Assembly (NCBI RefSeq): GCF_005503365.1
Contig: NZ_SCML01000005.1
Coordinates: 62,001 to 126,000, forward strand
DNA: 64,000 bases
Reading direction: 5' to 3'
From: Hydrogenophaga sp. 2FB
Lineage (GTDB): Bacteria > Pseudomonadota > Gammaproteobacteria > Burkholderiales > Burkholderiaceae_C
Numbering within the stretch: position 1 is the first letter of the stretch; each line of letters opens with the position of its first letter. Shown here one piece after another: positions 34,234 to 42,908 of the stretch. The notes below the pieces were generated by a model that made no database searches, was not told the DNA's origin, and saw nothing but the letters and a program-made list of their open reading frames with translations. The translations under genes and the position numbers were made by a program.

Positions 34234-35217
34234 ATGCAGACACAAAAATTCAACCGCCGCACGGCGCTCGGCCTGATCGCCATCACCGTGACCGCAGGCG
34301 CGCGCGCCCAGAGCGGCGACTACCCCAACAAGCCGGTGAAGATCGTCGTGGGTTTCACTGCGGGCGGGCCGACCGATCAGGTGGCCCGGATCATCGCCAA
34401 CCACCTGAACGAGAAGCTCGGCCAGTCGGTGATCGTCGATGCACGGCCCGGCGCGGCAGGTTCCATTGGCGCGGCCTACACCGCCAAGCAACCCGCCGAC
34501 GGCTACACGCTGTACCTGGCGGTGCAGACCACGCACGCGGTCGCGCCCTATCTGTACCCCAACGTCGGCTACGACGCGGTGAAGGACTTCACCGGCATCG
34601 TCCGCGTGGTGCACAACCCGCTGTTGATGGTGGTGCACCCGTCGTTCCCGGCCAAGAACCTGGCCGAGCTGGTGGCGTACGCCAAGGCCAACCCGGGCAA
34701 GATCAACTACTCCACCGGTGGCATCGGTTCTTCGCCCCACATGTCGATGGAGCTGTTCCGCAAGGCGGCGGGCGTGGACCTCACCTCGGTTCACTACAAG
34801 GGTGACGCGGCCGCGCTGGTGGATCTGATGGGCGGGCAGGTGCAGATGATGATGTCCAGCATCGCCGGCCTGCTGCCCACGGTGCAGCAGGGCAAGCTGC
34901 GTCCGATCGCGGTCTCTGGCCTGCAGCGCTCGCCCATGGCGCCGGACATTCCAACCGTCGCCGAATCCGGCTACCCCGGCTTCGAGGTGATCACCTGGTT
35001 CGGGCTGGTGACCGTGACCAAGACGCCCTCGGCCATCGTCGAGCGCATCAACCGCGAGACCCTGGCCATCCTGAAGCAGCCCGAGGTGCGCGATCAGTTC
35101 ACCAGGATGGGCTTCGAGATCGTGCCCAACTCGGCCGCCGAGTTCACGCGCTTCATCGCCGAAGAAAACGTGAAGTGGGGTGGCCTGGTGAAGCAGCTGG
35201 GTTTGAAGGCCGAGTAA
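34234..35217 (+). CDS. Tripartite tricarboxylate transporter receptor, Bug/TctC family
   Basis: A 327-residue receptor. The N-terminus FNRRTALGLIAITVTAGARAQ is Tat-like (RR followed by a hydrophobic run). The mature protein starts YPNKPVKIVVGFTAGGPTD, with ADGYTLYLA and Bug-type VHYKGDAAALVDL. AGGAG lies 7 nt upstream of the ATG. It is followed 10 nt later by a signal-less family-3 binding protein gene, an arrangement repeated at 47430-49308. The ligand is probably the acid or alcohol handled by the GMC, lactonase and hydroxyacid dehydrogenase of the operon. Confidence 0.92.
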   Translation: MQTQKFNRRTALGLIAITVTAGARAQSGDYPNKPVKIVVGFTAGGPTDQVARIIANHLNEKLGQSVIVDARPGAAGSIGAAYTAKQPADGYTLYLAVQTTHAVAPYLYPNVGYDAVKDFTGIVRVVHNPLLMVVHPSFPAKNLAELVAYAKANPGKINYSTGGIGSSPHMSMELFRKAAGVDLTSVHYKGDAAALVDLMGGQVQMMMSSIAGLLPTVQQGKLRPIAVSGLQRSPMAPDIPTVAESGYPGFEVITWFGLVTVTKTPSAIVERINRETLAILKQPEVRDQFTRMGFEIVPNSAAEFTRFIAEENVKWGGLVKQLGLKAE

Positions 35218-35227
35218 AAATGCGCTG

Positions 35228-35992
35228 ATGAACCCTCAACACCCCCACACCCATCCCGCCGTCCTCGCCCCCGAGGCCGTCCGCCGCGCTTTCGCCCCCG
35301 AGGGCCGCTTGCGCGTTTCCATCAACGCCGGCAATGCCGTGCTCGCGCGCCGCGACCCCGACGGGCCGGGCGGCGTGTCGGTCGATCTGGCGCGCGCCTT
35401 CGCCGCCGAGCTGGGCGCGGAGATCGATTACGTGGTGTTCGATGGCGCAGCCAAGTCGGTGGAGGCCTTGCGCGAAGAGCGCGCGGACATCGGTTTCTTT
35501 GCCATCGATCCGGCGCGCAGCCAGGGCATCCGCTTCACGCCGCCCTATGTGTTGATCGAAGGGAGTTACCTGGTGCGCGACGGTGCCGCGATGGTGTCCG
35601 GCGACGAGGTGGACCACCCCGGTGTGCACGTGGTGGTGGGCAAGGGAAGTGCCTACGACCTGTTCCTCACGCGCGAGCTGCGGCATGCCACGCTGGTGCG
35701 CACCGCGACCTCGCAGGAGGTGGTTGACACCATGCTGTCCGAAGGCCATGCCGTGGCCGCTGGCGTGCGGCAGCAGCTGGAGCTGGACGCGGCGCGGCTC
35801 GGCGGCGTGCGCATGCTGCCGGGCAGCTTCATGGTGATCCGCCAGGCCATGGGTTGTCCGCAGTCCAAGGGCGATGCCGCGGCCGCCTACCTGAGCGACT
35901 TCGTGGAACGCATGAAGGCCACCGGCTTCGTGCACGAGGCGTTGCGGCGCAACGGCATCCAGGGCGCCTCGGTGGCTCCGGCCGGCGCATGA
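35228..35992 (+). CDS. Family-3 solute-binding-like protein without signal peptide
   Basis: A 254-residue SBP_bac_3-type protein. LRVSINAGNAVLARRDPDGP, GVSVDLARAFAAELG, VEALREERADIGFFAIDP and FTPPYVLIEGSYLV follow the amino-acid-receptor fold. Residues 1-27 are hydrophilic (HPHTHP...), and the only upstream in-frame codons reach the previous gene, so no Sec or Tat signal exists. It is therefore predicted cytoplasmic. Similar stand-alone domains may sense or channel ligands, but no function is known to me. It sits between the Bug gene and a lactonase gene, overlapping the latter by 4 nt. Confidence 0.85.
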   Translation: MNPQHPHTHPAVLAPEAVRRAFAPEGRLRVSINAGNAVLARRDPDGPGGVSVDLARAFAAELGAEIDYVVFDGAAKSVEALREERADIGFFAIDPARSQGIRFTPPYVLIEGSYLVRDGAAMVSGDEVDHPGVHVVVGKGSAYDLFLTRELRHATLVRTATSQEVVDTMLSEGHAVAAGVRQQLELDAARLGGVRMLPGSFMVIRQAMGCPQSKGDAAAAYLSDFVERMKATGFVHEALRRNGIQGASVAPAGA

Positions 35993-37062
35993 GGCCTGCG
36001 GTCCACGCGTATGTCGGCGCGCGGACCGCGCGCGAGCGTGGTGGACGGGGCGATGGCATCACCGTGTTTCGGGTGGACGCGGACAGCGGCGCGCTCGAGC
36101 CTGTGCAAGTGGTGGGCGATGTGCTCAATCCATCGTTCCTGGTGCTCAACCGGCGGCGCGACCGGCTCTACACCGTGCACGGCGATGGCGACGCGGTCAG
36201 CGTCTTCGCCGTTGAAGAGCAGGGCGCGCGCCTGCGTTTCCTGCAGCGCGAAAACTGCGGTGGCCAGAACCCGGTGCACGCCGCGCTGTCGCCCGACGAG
36301 CGCTGCCTGGTGGTGTCCAACCACGCGGGGCCGGACGGGGGCAGCGTTGCGGTGATGCCGCTCGACCCGCACGGTGCGCTCGGCGCGCCGGTGCAAGGGA
36401 TCGGATTGCCCGGATCGCCCGGCCCGCACCGCACCGAGCAGAAGTCCTCGAGGCCGCACGCCAGCGTGTTCGATCCGACGGGTCGCTTCGTGCTGACCCT
36501 GGACAAGGGCCAGGACCGCGTCTTCTGTTTCCGATTCGAGCAAGGCCGCCTGCAACCGGCCGAGCCACCCTGGGTGGACACGCGCCAGGGAGCAGGCCCA
36601 CGGCTGGCCGCGTTCCACCCCACCGAGCCGTTCGTGTACGTCGTCAACGACCTCGATTCGACCGTGGCCACCTCCCGGTTCGACGCAGACACCGGCGCGC
36701 TTCGGCCGTTGCAGGTGCTGAGCACGCTGAGCGACGCCTTCACCGGCAACAGCCGGGCGGCGACCGTGGCGGTGTCGCCCGATGGGGCGCGCGTGCATGT
36801 GTCCAACCGTGGCGAAGACAGCATCGCGGCCTTCGCGGTGTCGCCAGAGACGGGGTTTTTGCGCGCTCTGGCGCCCACACCCAGCGCCGGCAAGACGCCG
36901 CGCTTCTTCACCTTCGATCCCACGGGGCGGTGGGTGTATGCCTTGAACGAGGCGAGCGACACCATCGTCGCGTTTCGCGTCGATCCCCGCAAAGCGCGGC
37001 TCGTGCGCGCATCGACCACGCCCTGCGGCAGTCCCATCTGCATGGTCTTTCAAACCACATGA
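35989..37062 (+). CDS. Lactonase family protein (seven-bladed beta-propeller, 6-phosphogluconolactonase-like)
   Basis: A 357-residue protein of the PF10282 type. Repeating blade motifs such as NPSFLVLNRRRDRLYTV, SPDERCLVVSNHAG, DPTGRFVLTLDKG and DPTGRWVYALNEASD run through the whole length. The ATG at 35989 overlaps the previous stop (ATGA). No signal peptide is seen, so it is probably cytoplasmic. It hydrolyses a lactone to the hydroxy acid that the next enzyme could oxidise. Translationally coupled at both ends. Confidence 0.9.
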   Translation: MRPAVHAYVGARTARERGGRGDGITVFRVDADSGALEPVQVVGDVLNPSFLVLNRRRDRLYTVHGDGDAVSVFAVEEQGARLRFLQRENCGGQNPVHAALSPDERCLVVSNHAGPDGGSVAVMPLDPHGALGAPVQGIGLPGSPGPHRTEQKSSRPHASVFDPTGRFVLTLDKGQDRVFCFRFEQGRLQPAEPPWVDTRQGAGPRLAAFHPTEPFVYVVNDLDSTVATSRFDADTGALRPLQVLSTLSDAFTGNSRAATVAVSPDGARVHVSNRGEDSIAAFAVSPETGFLRALAPTPSAGKTPRFFTFDPTGRWVYALNEASDTIVAFRVDPRKARLVRASTTPCGSPICMVFQTT

Positions 37063-40000
37063 CAAGCGCCGCGACCACCGAACGCCGACCCGCCATCGTG
37101 CCCATTCGCGCACCGGAAGGCGCGGCCACGCGCTACCGGGCGTTCCTCAAGGCCTTGGCCGAAGCGGGCTTCGTTGGCGAGATCAGCAGCCGCTGGGCCG
37201 ACCGCACGGTGCTCGCCACCGACAACTCCATCTACCAGCGCGTGCCGCAGGCCGTCGTGTTTCCGAAACACGCCGAAGACGTCCAGCTGCTGGCGCGCCT
37301 GGCCGACGAGCCCGCGCACCGCGGCATTGCGCTGACCGCGCGCGGCGGCGGCACCGGCACCAATGGCCAGTCGCTCACCGACGGCGTCGTGGTCGACCTG
37401 TCTCGGCACATGAACCGCATCCTGTGGATCGACCCCGCCGCGCGCCGGGTGCAGGTGCAGAGCGGCGTGGTGAAAGACCAGCTCAACGCCGCGCTCAAGC
37501 CGCATGGCTTGTTCTTCGCGCCGGAGCTCTCCACCAGCAACCGCGCCACCATCGGCGGCATGGTCAACACCGATGCCAGCGGGCAGGGCAGTTGCACCTA
37601 CGGCAAGACGCGCGACCACGTGCACGCGCTGGACTGTGTGCTGCTCGGCGGCGAGCGCTTCGAGAGCCAGGCGCTGTCCGAGGAAGAATTCCAATCGCGC
37701 CTGGCGCAACCGGGCCGCGTGGGCGATGCCTACCGCTGCGCGGCCCACATCGCCGACACGCAGGGCGCGCTCATCGCCGAGAAATTCCCCCGGCTCAACC
37801 GCTGCCTCACGGGCTACGACCTGGCCCACCTGCGCGAACCCGACGGCCGCTTCAACCTCAACAGCGTGCTGTGCGGCGCGGAAGGTTCGCTGGGCTTCGT
37901 CGTCGAGGCCGAGCTCCATGTGCTGCCGATCCCGCGCTACGCCGTGCTGGTCAATGTGCGCTACGCGACCTTCATGGACGCGTTGCGCGATGCGCAGGCG
38001 CTGATGGCGCACCAACCCCTGTCCATCGAAACCGTGGACTCCAGGGTGCTCCTGCTGGCCATGCAGGACATCGTGTGGAACAGCGTGTCGCCGTACTTCC
38101 CCACGGCCAACGACGCGGCCGAGACGCGCGGCATCAACCTGGTGGAGTTCAGCGGCGACGACGTGGCCGACGTGGACGCGCGGGTGGCGGCGTTTGCCGC
38201 GCACCTGCAAACCGACACCAGCGTGGTGCGCCTGGGCCACACCCTGGCCGCAGGCCACGAAGCGGTGGAATGCGTGTACGGCATGCGCAAGCGCGCCGTC
38301 GGCCTGCTGGGCAACGTGCAGGGCGAAGTGCGGCCGCAGCCCTTCGTGGAAGACACGGCGGTGCCACCCGAGAAGCTGGCCGACTACATCGCCGAGTTCC
38401 GCGCGCTGCTCGACGGCCATGGCCTGAGCTACGGCATGTTCGGCCACGTCGATGCCGGCGTGCTGCATGTGCGGCCCGCGCTGGACATGAAGGACCCGGC
38501 CCAGGCCGCGCTGGTGCGCGTCGTCTCCGACGGTGTTGCCGACCTCACGCAGCGCTACGGCGGTCTGCTGTGGGGCGAACACGGCAAGGGCGTGCGCAGC
38601 GAGTACGCGCCGAAGTTCTTTGGCGAGCTCTACCCCGCGTTGCAACAACTCAAGGCCGCCTTCGACCCGCACAACCAGTTGAACCCCGGCAAGATCGCCA
38701 CGCCCGCGACCCTGCCGCAAGCGCAGCTGTTGAAGATCGACGGCGTGCCCCTGCGCGGTGAAGCCGACCGCACCATCGACGAGCGCGTGTGGCAGAGCTT
38801 TGGCACCGCCATGCATTGCAACGGTAATGGTGCCTGCTACAACTTCGATCCGGACGACGCCATGTGCCCGTCGTGGAAGGGCACGCGCGAGCGCCGGCAC
38901 TCACCCAAGGGCCGGGCCTCGCTGATGCGCGAGTGGCTGCGCCTGCAGGGGCAAGCCGGTGCCGACGTGTTGCAGCGGCCTTCCACGGGCTTCTGGTCGG
39001 GCCTCGTTCGGCGCTGGCGCCACACGCGCGACCACCAGGACGATTTCTCGCACGAGGTGTACGAAGCCATGTCCGGTTGCCTCGGTTGCAAGAGTTGCGC
39101 GGGCCAGTGTCCGGTCAAGGTCAGCGTGCCCGAATTCCGCTCGCGCTTCCTGGAGCTCTACCACCAGCGCTACCTGCGGCCGCTGAAGGACTACTTCATC
39201 GGCTCGCTGGAGTCGACGGTGCCCTGGCTCGCGCGGCTGCCCGGCGTCTACAACGGTGTGATGGCCGCCCCCTGGGTGCGCCGCGCGCTGGACCGGCACG
39301 CCGGCATGGTCGACAGTCCGCTGCTCAGCCGTTTCGATTTCGCGGCCACCTGCAAACGCCTGGGTTTGCGCCAAGCCACGCCGCAGGTGCTGGAGGCGCT
39401 CTCCGCCGACGAGCGCCAGCGCAGCGTGGTGCTGGTGCAGGACGCTTTCACGCGCTGGTTCGACACGCCGGTGTTCGCCGCCCTGGCCGAGCTGGCTGTG
39501 CGCCTGGGTGTCACCGTCTACCTCGCGCCATTCCGGCCGAACGGCAAGCCACTGCACGCGCAGGGATTTCTGCAACCGTTCGAACGCGCGGCGCGCCGCA
39601 ACGCCGCGTTGCTGGCCTCCTTGGCGCGGTCCGGCATTCCTCTGGTGGGAATGGATCCCGCGATGACGCTGGTCTATCGACAGGAGTACCTCAAGGTCCA
39701 GGGTGCCGAGCACTGTCCCCAGGTGCTGCTGCCGCAGGAGTGGTTGCTCGCGGCGTGGCCGAAAACCCTGCGCGCCGCGCAGCCCGTGGCCTACCGCCTG
39801 CTCGCGCACTGCACCGAAAAAACCACCGCGCCCGCCAGCACCGCGCTGTGGCCGACCTTGTTCGCCCAGGCCGGGCTGGTGCTGACGCCACAGGCCAGTG
39901 GGTGCTGCGGCATGTCCGGCACCTACGGCCACGAGTCGCGCAACGTGGCAACGTCGAAAGTGATCTTTGACCAGAGCTGGCGGCCGCTGCTGCAGGCGCC

Positions 40001-40130
40001 GTCGCCCCCCGAGGGCGAACTGTTGGCCACCGGCTATTCCTGTCGCAGCCAGGCGCAACGCCTGGTGGAGCGGCGCTTGCGCCATCCGGTCGAGGTGCTG
40101 CTGGAGGTCGCGCCGGGTTTGGTGCGATAG
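37059..40130 (+). CDS. FAD/Fe-S D-2-hydroxyglutarate dehydrogenase-type oxidoreductase (YdiJ family)
   Basis: A 1023-residue fusion. The FAD-binding-4 domain (about 45-270) has ALTARGGGTGTNGQSLTDG. The FAD-oxidase C domain (about 270-560) contains GMFGHVDAGVLHVRP and WGEHGKGVRSEY. A cysteine-containing linker (HCNGNGACYN) precedes the 4Fe-4S motif C674-x2-C677-x2-C680-x3-C684-P, and a C-terminal heterodisulfide-reductase-like CCG region (C949/C950) closes the chain. Length and order match YdiJ, which oxidises D-2-hydroxyglutarate and passes electrons to the respiratory chain. It overlaps the lactonase gene by 4 nt, suggesting that the hydroxy acid released by the lactonase is a substrate (inference). 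Confidence 0.92.
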   Translation: MTSAATTERRPAIVPIRAPEGAATRYRAFLKALAEAGFVGEISSRWADRTVLATDNSIYQRVPQAVVFPKHAEDVQLLARLADEPAHRGIALTARGGGTGTNGQSLTDGVVVDLSRHMNRILWIDPAARRVQVQSGVVKDQLNAALKPHGLFFAPELSTSNRATIGGMVNTDASGQGSCTYGKTRDHVHALDCVLLGGERFESQALSEEEFQSRLAQPGRVGDAYRCAAHIADTQGALIAEKFPRLNRCLTGYDLAHLREPDGRFNLNSVLCGAEGSLGFVVEAELHVLPIPRYAVLVNVRYATFMDALRDAQALMAHQPLSIETVDSRVLLLAMQDIVWNSVSPYFPTANDAAETRGINLVEFSGDDVADVDARVAAFAAHLQTDTSVVRLGHTLAAGHEAVECVYGMRKRAVGLLGNVQGEVRPQPFVEDTAVPPEKLADYIAEFRALLDGHGLSYGMFGHVDAGVLHVRPALDMKDPAQAALVRVVSDGVADLTQRYGGLLWGEHGKGVRSEYAPKFFGELYPALQQLKAAFDPHNQLNPGKIATPATLPQAQLLKIDGVPLRGEADRTIDERVWQSFGTAMHCNGNGACYNFDPDDAMCPSWKGTRERRHSPKGRASLMREWLRLQGQAGADVLQRPSTGFWSGLVRRWRHTRDHQDDFSHEVYEAMSGCLGCKSCAGQCPVKVSVPEFRSRFLELYHQRYLRPLKDYFIGSLESTVPWLARLPGVYNGVMAAPWVRRALDRHAGMVDSPLLSRFDFAATCKRLGLRQATPQVLEALSADERQRSVVLVQDAFTRWFDTPVFAALAELAVRLGVTVYLAPFRPNGKPLHAQGFLQPFERAARRNAALLASLARSGIPLVGMDPAMTLVYRQEYLKVQGAEHCPQVLLPQEWLLAAWPKTLRAAQPVAYRLLAHCTEKTTAPASTALWPTLFAQAGLVLTPQASGCCGMSGTYGHESRNVATSKVIFDQSWRPLLQAPSPPEGELLATGYSCRSQAQRLVERRLRHPVEVLLEVAPGLVR

Positions 40131-40168
40131 CGCACCGACGGCCGACAAGGCTCGACTAGCATGGCACC

Positions 40169-41392
40169 ATGCGTGCCGTTCCTCTGCATCCGGCGTTGCT
40201 CGCCGCCCTGGGCCTTTCGATGGGTCTCTTGAGCGCGTGCGGGGGTGGTGGCGGCGATTCGAACGGTTCCGGCAACGCGCCGCCCGGCTTCGTGCCCACC
40301 ACCGGCGCGGTGGCGGTGACCGAACTCGCCACCGGCCTGCCCAACCCCTGGAGCCTGGCCTTCCTGCCCGATGGCCGCATGCTCGTGACCGGGCGCACCG
40401 GCAGCTTGCGGCTGTACGCGGCGGATGGGCAGTCGTTCAGCAACATCAACCTCGTCGGCCTCTCGGGGCTGACCACCGCGGGGCAGGGCGGCCTGCTGGA
40501 CGTGGTGGTGGACCCGGCATTCGGCAGCAACCGCCGCATCTACTTCAGCTTCTCGGAGACGGACAGCGGGAACCCGTCGCTCAACGGAACGGCTGTGGCG
40601 CGCGCCGAACTCGACACCGGTGCCCTGACCCTGGTGAACTGGCAGGTCATCTACCGCCAGCTGCCCAAGGTGGCGAGCACCGCGCATTTCGGTTCGCGCC
40701 TGGTGTTCGATCGCAACGGCCATCTCTTCGTCACCATGGGCGACCGGCAAAGCAACGACCAACGCGTGTTCGCGCAGGATGTGGGCCGTGGCAACGGCAA
40801 AGTCGTGCGCATCACCACCAGCGGCGCGGCCGCGCCGGGCAACCCGGTGATCGCCGGCGCGATCACCGGCCTGTGGAGCTACGGCCACCGCAACCCGCAA
40901 GGCGCCACGCTGCATCCGGACACCGGCGAGCTGTGGACCCACGAACACGGGCCGCAGGGTGGCGACGAGGTCAACCTCACCTTGCCCGCGCGCAACCACG
41001 GCTGGCCGGTGATCAGCTACGGACAGGAATACGGCACCACGACGCAGGTGGGCGAGGGCACGGCCAAGGCCGGCATGGAGCAGCCGGTGGCGTACTGGGA
41101 AACGATCGATGGCGCGCCGTGGACCGGTGGCCAGAAGTCGTCCATCGCGCCCAGCGGCATGGCCTTCTTCACGGGCACCTTCCCCACGAACTGGAGCGGC
41201 AGCCTGTTCGTGGGTGCCTTGGCGGGCACGGCTCTGTGGCGCCTGCAGTTCGATGGCGCGCGCGAGGTGGGCCGCGAACGCCTGCTCGCGAACCGCAACG
41301 AGCGCATCCGCGATGTGCGCCAGGGGCCCGATGGGCGCCTCTACCTGCTCACCGATGGCGGCAGCGGCAAGCTGCTGCGCATCGGTGGCTGA
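40169..41392 (+). CDS. PQQ-dependent sugar dehydrogenase-like lipoprotein (soluble GDH family)
   Basis: A 407-residue beta-propeller of the GSDH family. A lipoprotein signal ends in LLSACGGGGG, so Cys23 is the lipidation site and a Gly/Ser-rich linker follows. LPNPWSLAFLPDGRMLVTGR, FGSRLVFDRNGHLFVTMGD, GHRNPQGATLHP and HEHGPQGGDEVN are characteristic, including residues that in sGDH hold PQQ, calcium and the catalytic His. It would oxidise aldoses at the periplasmic or outer-membrane face. It is separated from the preceding operon by 38 nt and may have its own expression. Confidence 0.92.
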   Translation: MRAVPLHPALLAALGLSMGLLSACGGGGGDSNGSGNAPPGFVPTTGAVAVTELATGLPNPWSLAFLPDGRMLVTGRTGSLRLYAADGQSFSNINLVGLSGLTTAGQGGLLDVVVDPAFGSNRRIYFSFSETDSGNPSLNGTAVARAELDTGALTLVNWQVIYRQLPKVASTAHFGSRLVFDRNGHLFVTMGDRQSNDQRVFAQDVGRGNGKVVRITTSGAAAPGNPVIAGAITGLWSYGHRNPQGATLHPDTGELWTHEHGPQGGDEVNLTLPARNHGWPVISYGQEYGTTTQVGEGTAKAGMEQPVAYWETIDGAPWTGGQKSSIAPSGMAFFTGTFPTNWSGSLFVGALAGTALWRLQFDGAREVGRERLLANRNERIRDVRQGPDGRLYLLTDGGSGKLLRIGG

Positions 41393-41398
41393 CGGGCG

Positions 41399-41704
41399 TT
41401 ATTGCTTGTTTTCCTTGATGTTGGACTTGTACTCGACGTCGTCGGCGTAGAGGCGACCATCCTTGCGGTTGATGTCGACCTCCACGTAGTGCCCTTGGCG
41501 CAGATCTTCGAAACGCTTGTAGTCGTTTTCGTAGTCGGTCTTGTCGGTCACGTAGATGGTTTCGCTGTTGACGGTGAAGGTCTTGGCCGTGGTGTCGATG
41601 GCCGTGATGCGGCCCTTGATGTCTTCGGCAAATGCCGCGCCGGTGCCCAGGGCGAGAGCGGCGGTGAGCAGGAAGGCGCGGGTGATGGATGGTTTGATCG
41701 ACAT
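41399..41704 (-). CDS. Small periplasmic protein, DUF1344/DUF5666-like
   Basis: A 101-residue protein with signal peptide (ITRAFLLTAALALGTGAAFA) and an about 75-residue mature domain EDIKGRITAIDTTAKTFTV...DLRQGHYVEVDI. This is a small beta-barrel that resembles DUF1344-type sequences. The function is not established. It lies convergent to the sugar dehydrogenase gene (6-nt gap). The upstream 113 nt likely hold its promoter and the 3' end of the AhpD-like gene. Confidence 0.75.
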   Translation of the reverse strand: MSIKPSITRAFLLTAALALGTGAAFAEDIKGRITAIDTTAKTFTVNSETIYVTDKTDYENDYKRFEDLRQGHYVEVDINRKDGRLYADDVEYKSNIKENKQ

Positions 41705-41817
41705 GTAAACACTCCTTGCGTTGTGGTGTGCCCTTGATTGAACCGTGTCGGGTCAAAAAGTGCTGTCGGTCTTGTCCGATTTCGACGATACGGCGTTGTC
41801 CTACACAAACGACCCCG

Positions 41818-42396
41818 TCACTTGGCCTTGGCCTTGGGCACACGACCCATCAGATAGAACTCCGGGTTGGGCATCATGTTGCTGAAGCTGGCGATGCGGT
41901 TGGACAGGCCGAAGAAGGCGGTAATGGCGGCGATGTCCCAGATGTCTTCGTCGGAGAAGCCATGCGCGTGCAGCGGTGGGAAGTCGTCGTCGTTGACCTC
42001 GTGCGACCGCTCGCACACCTTCATCGCGAAATCGAGCATGGCCTTCTGGCGCGGCGTGATGTCGGCCTTGCGGTAGTTCACCGCCACCTGGTCGGCCACC
42101 AGCGGCTTCTTTTCGTAGATGCGCAGGATCGCGCCATGCGCCACCACGCAGTACAGGCACTGGTTGGCCGCGCTGGTGGTGGTCACGATCATTTCGCGCT
42201 CGCCCTTGGTCAGCGAGCCGTCTTCCTTCAGCATCAGCGCGTCGTGGTACGCGAAGAACGCGCGCCACTCGGCCGGCCGGCGCGCCAGCGCCAGGAACAC
42301 GTTGGGCACGAAGCCGGCTTTTTCCTGCACCTCGAGCACTTTGGCCTTGATGTCGTCGGGCAGGTCGTTGATGTCGGGGGCGGGGTAGCGGTTCAT
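41818..42396 (-). CDS. Peroxidase-related enzyme, AhpD-like carboxymuconolactone decarboxylase fold
   Basis: A 192-residue protein of the uncharacterised peroxidase-related family. The CxxC-H motif C80-LY-C83-VVAHG (H87) is typical of AhpD-type alkylhydroperoxidases, and the C-terminal FFGLSNRIASFSNMMPNPEFY is characteristic. It probably reduces peroxides or protects against oxidants in the cytoplasm. It is divergent from pcaC across 66 nt. Confidence 0.9.
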   Translation of the reverse strand: MNRYPAPDINDLPDDIKAKVLEVQEKAGFVPNVFLALARRPAEWRAFFAYHDALMLKEDGSLTKGEREMIVTTTSAANQCLYCVVAHGAILRIYEKKPLVADQVAVNYRKADITPRQKAMLDFAMKVCERSHEVNDDDFPPLHAHGFSDEDIWDIAAITAFFGLSNRIASFSNMMPNPEFYLMGRVPKAKAK

Positions 42397-42462
42397 GGGG
42401 TCTCCTTCGTCGGTGTCCCTCGAATGTAGCGACTATGCTGGCGTCTTTTCAGGAGACCCGGT

Positions 42463-42852
42463 ATGAACCCACCCACCCACGACAAAGACTTTGACAAAGG
42501 CCTCGCCACCCGCAAGCGCGTGATGGGTGAGGACTTCGTGGCGCAGGCCTTCGGCAATGCAACGCCCTTCACCGAACCGATCCAGCAGTACATCACGCGC
42601 AACGCCTGGGGCGACGTCTGGCAGCGCCCGGGGATCGATCTGAAGACCCGCAGCCTCATCACCGTGTCCATGCTCATCGCATTGGGCAAGCAGCACGAGC
42701 TCAAGGGCCATGTGCGCGGCGCGCTCAACAACGGCGTCACGCCCGAAGAGCTGCAAGAGGTGCTGCTGCACGCCAGCATCTACTGCGGCGTGCCCACCGC
42801 GGTCGAGGCGTTCCGCACGGCGGCAAGCGTGGTCGACGGCGACAAAGCCTGA
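42463..42852 (+). CDS. pcaC: 4-carboxymuconolactone decarboxylase
   Basis: A 129-residue protein with the full PcaC pattern: KGLATRKRVMGEDFV, NAWGDVWQRPGIDLKTRSLI, KGHVRGALNNGVTPEE and LHASIYCGVPTAVEAFR. It converts 4-carboxymuconolactone to 3-oxoadipate enol-lactone in protocatechuate degradation. No other pca gene is nearby, so a different lactone substrate or a dispersed pca pathway is possible. It is followed by a hairpin and a Bug gene; co-transcription is plausible. Confidence 0.88.
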   Translation: MNPPTHDKDFDKGLATRKRVMGEDFVAQAFGNATPFTEPIQQYITRNAWGDVWQRPGIDLKTRSLITVSMLIALGKQHELKGHVRGALNNGVTPEELQEVLLHASIYCGVPTAVEAFRTAASVVDGDKA

Positions 42853-42873
42853 GCCCGGGTCCGGCGCTACGAT

Positions 42874-42898
42874 CGGAGGGTTTCAACCCTACCCTCCG
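42874..42898. promoter_or_regulatory. Hairpin CGGAGGGT-N9-ACCCTCCG abutting a ribosome-binding site
   Basis: An 8-bp perfect stem with 9-nt loop, 22 nt after the pcaC stop. Its 3' arm runs into the GGAG (starting within 42898-42902) that serves the Bug ATG at 42909. It could be a weak terminator for pcaC or modulate translation of the receptor. Confidence 0.45.
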
Positions 42899-42908
42899 GA
42901 GTTTCGTC

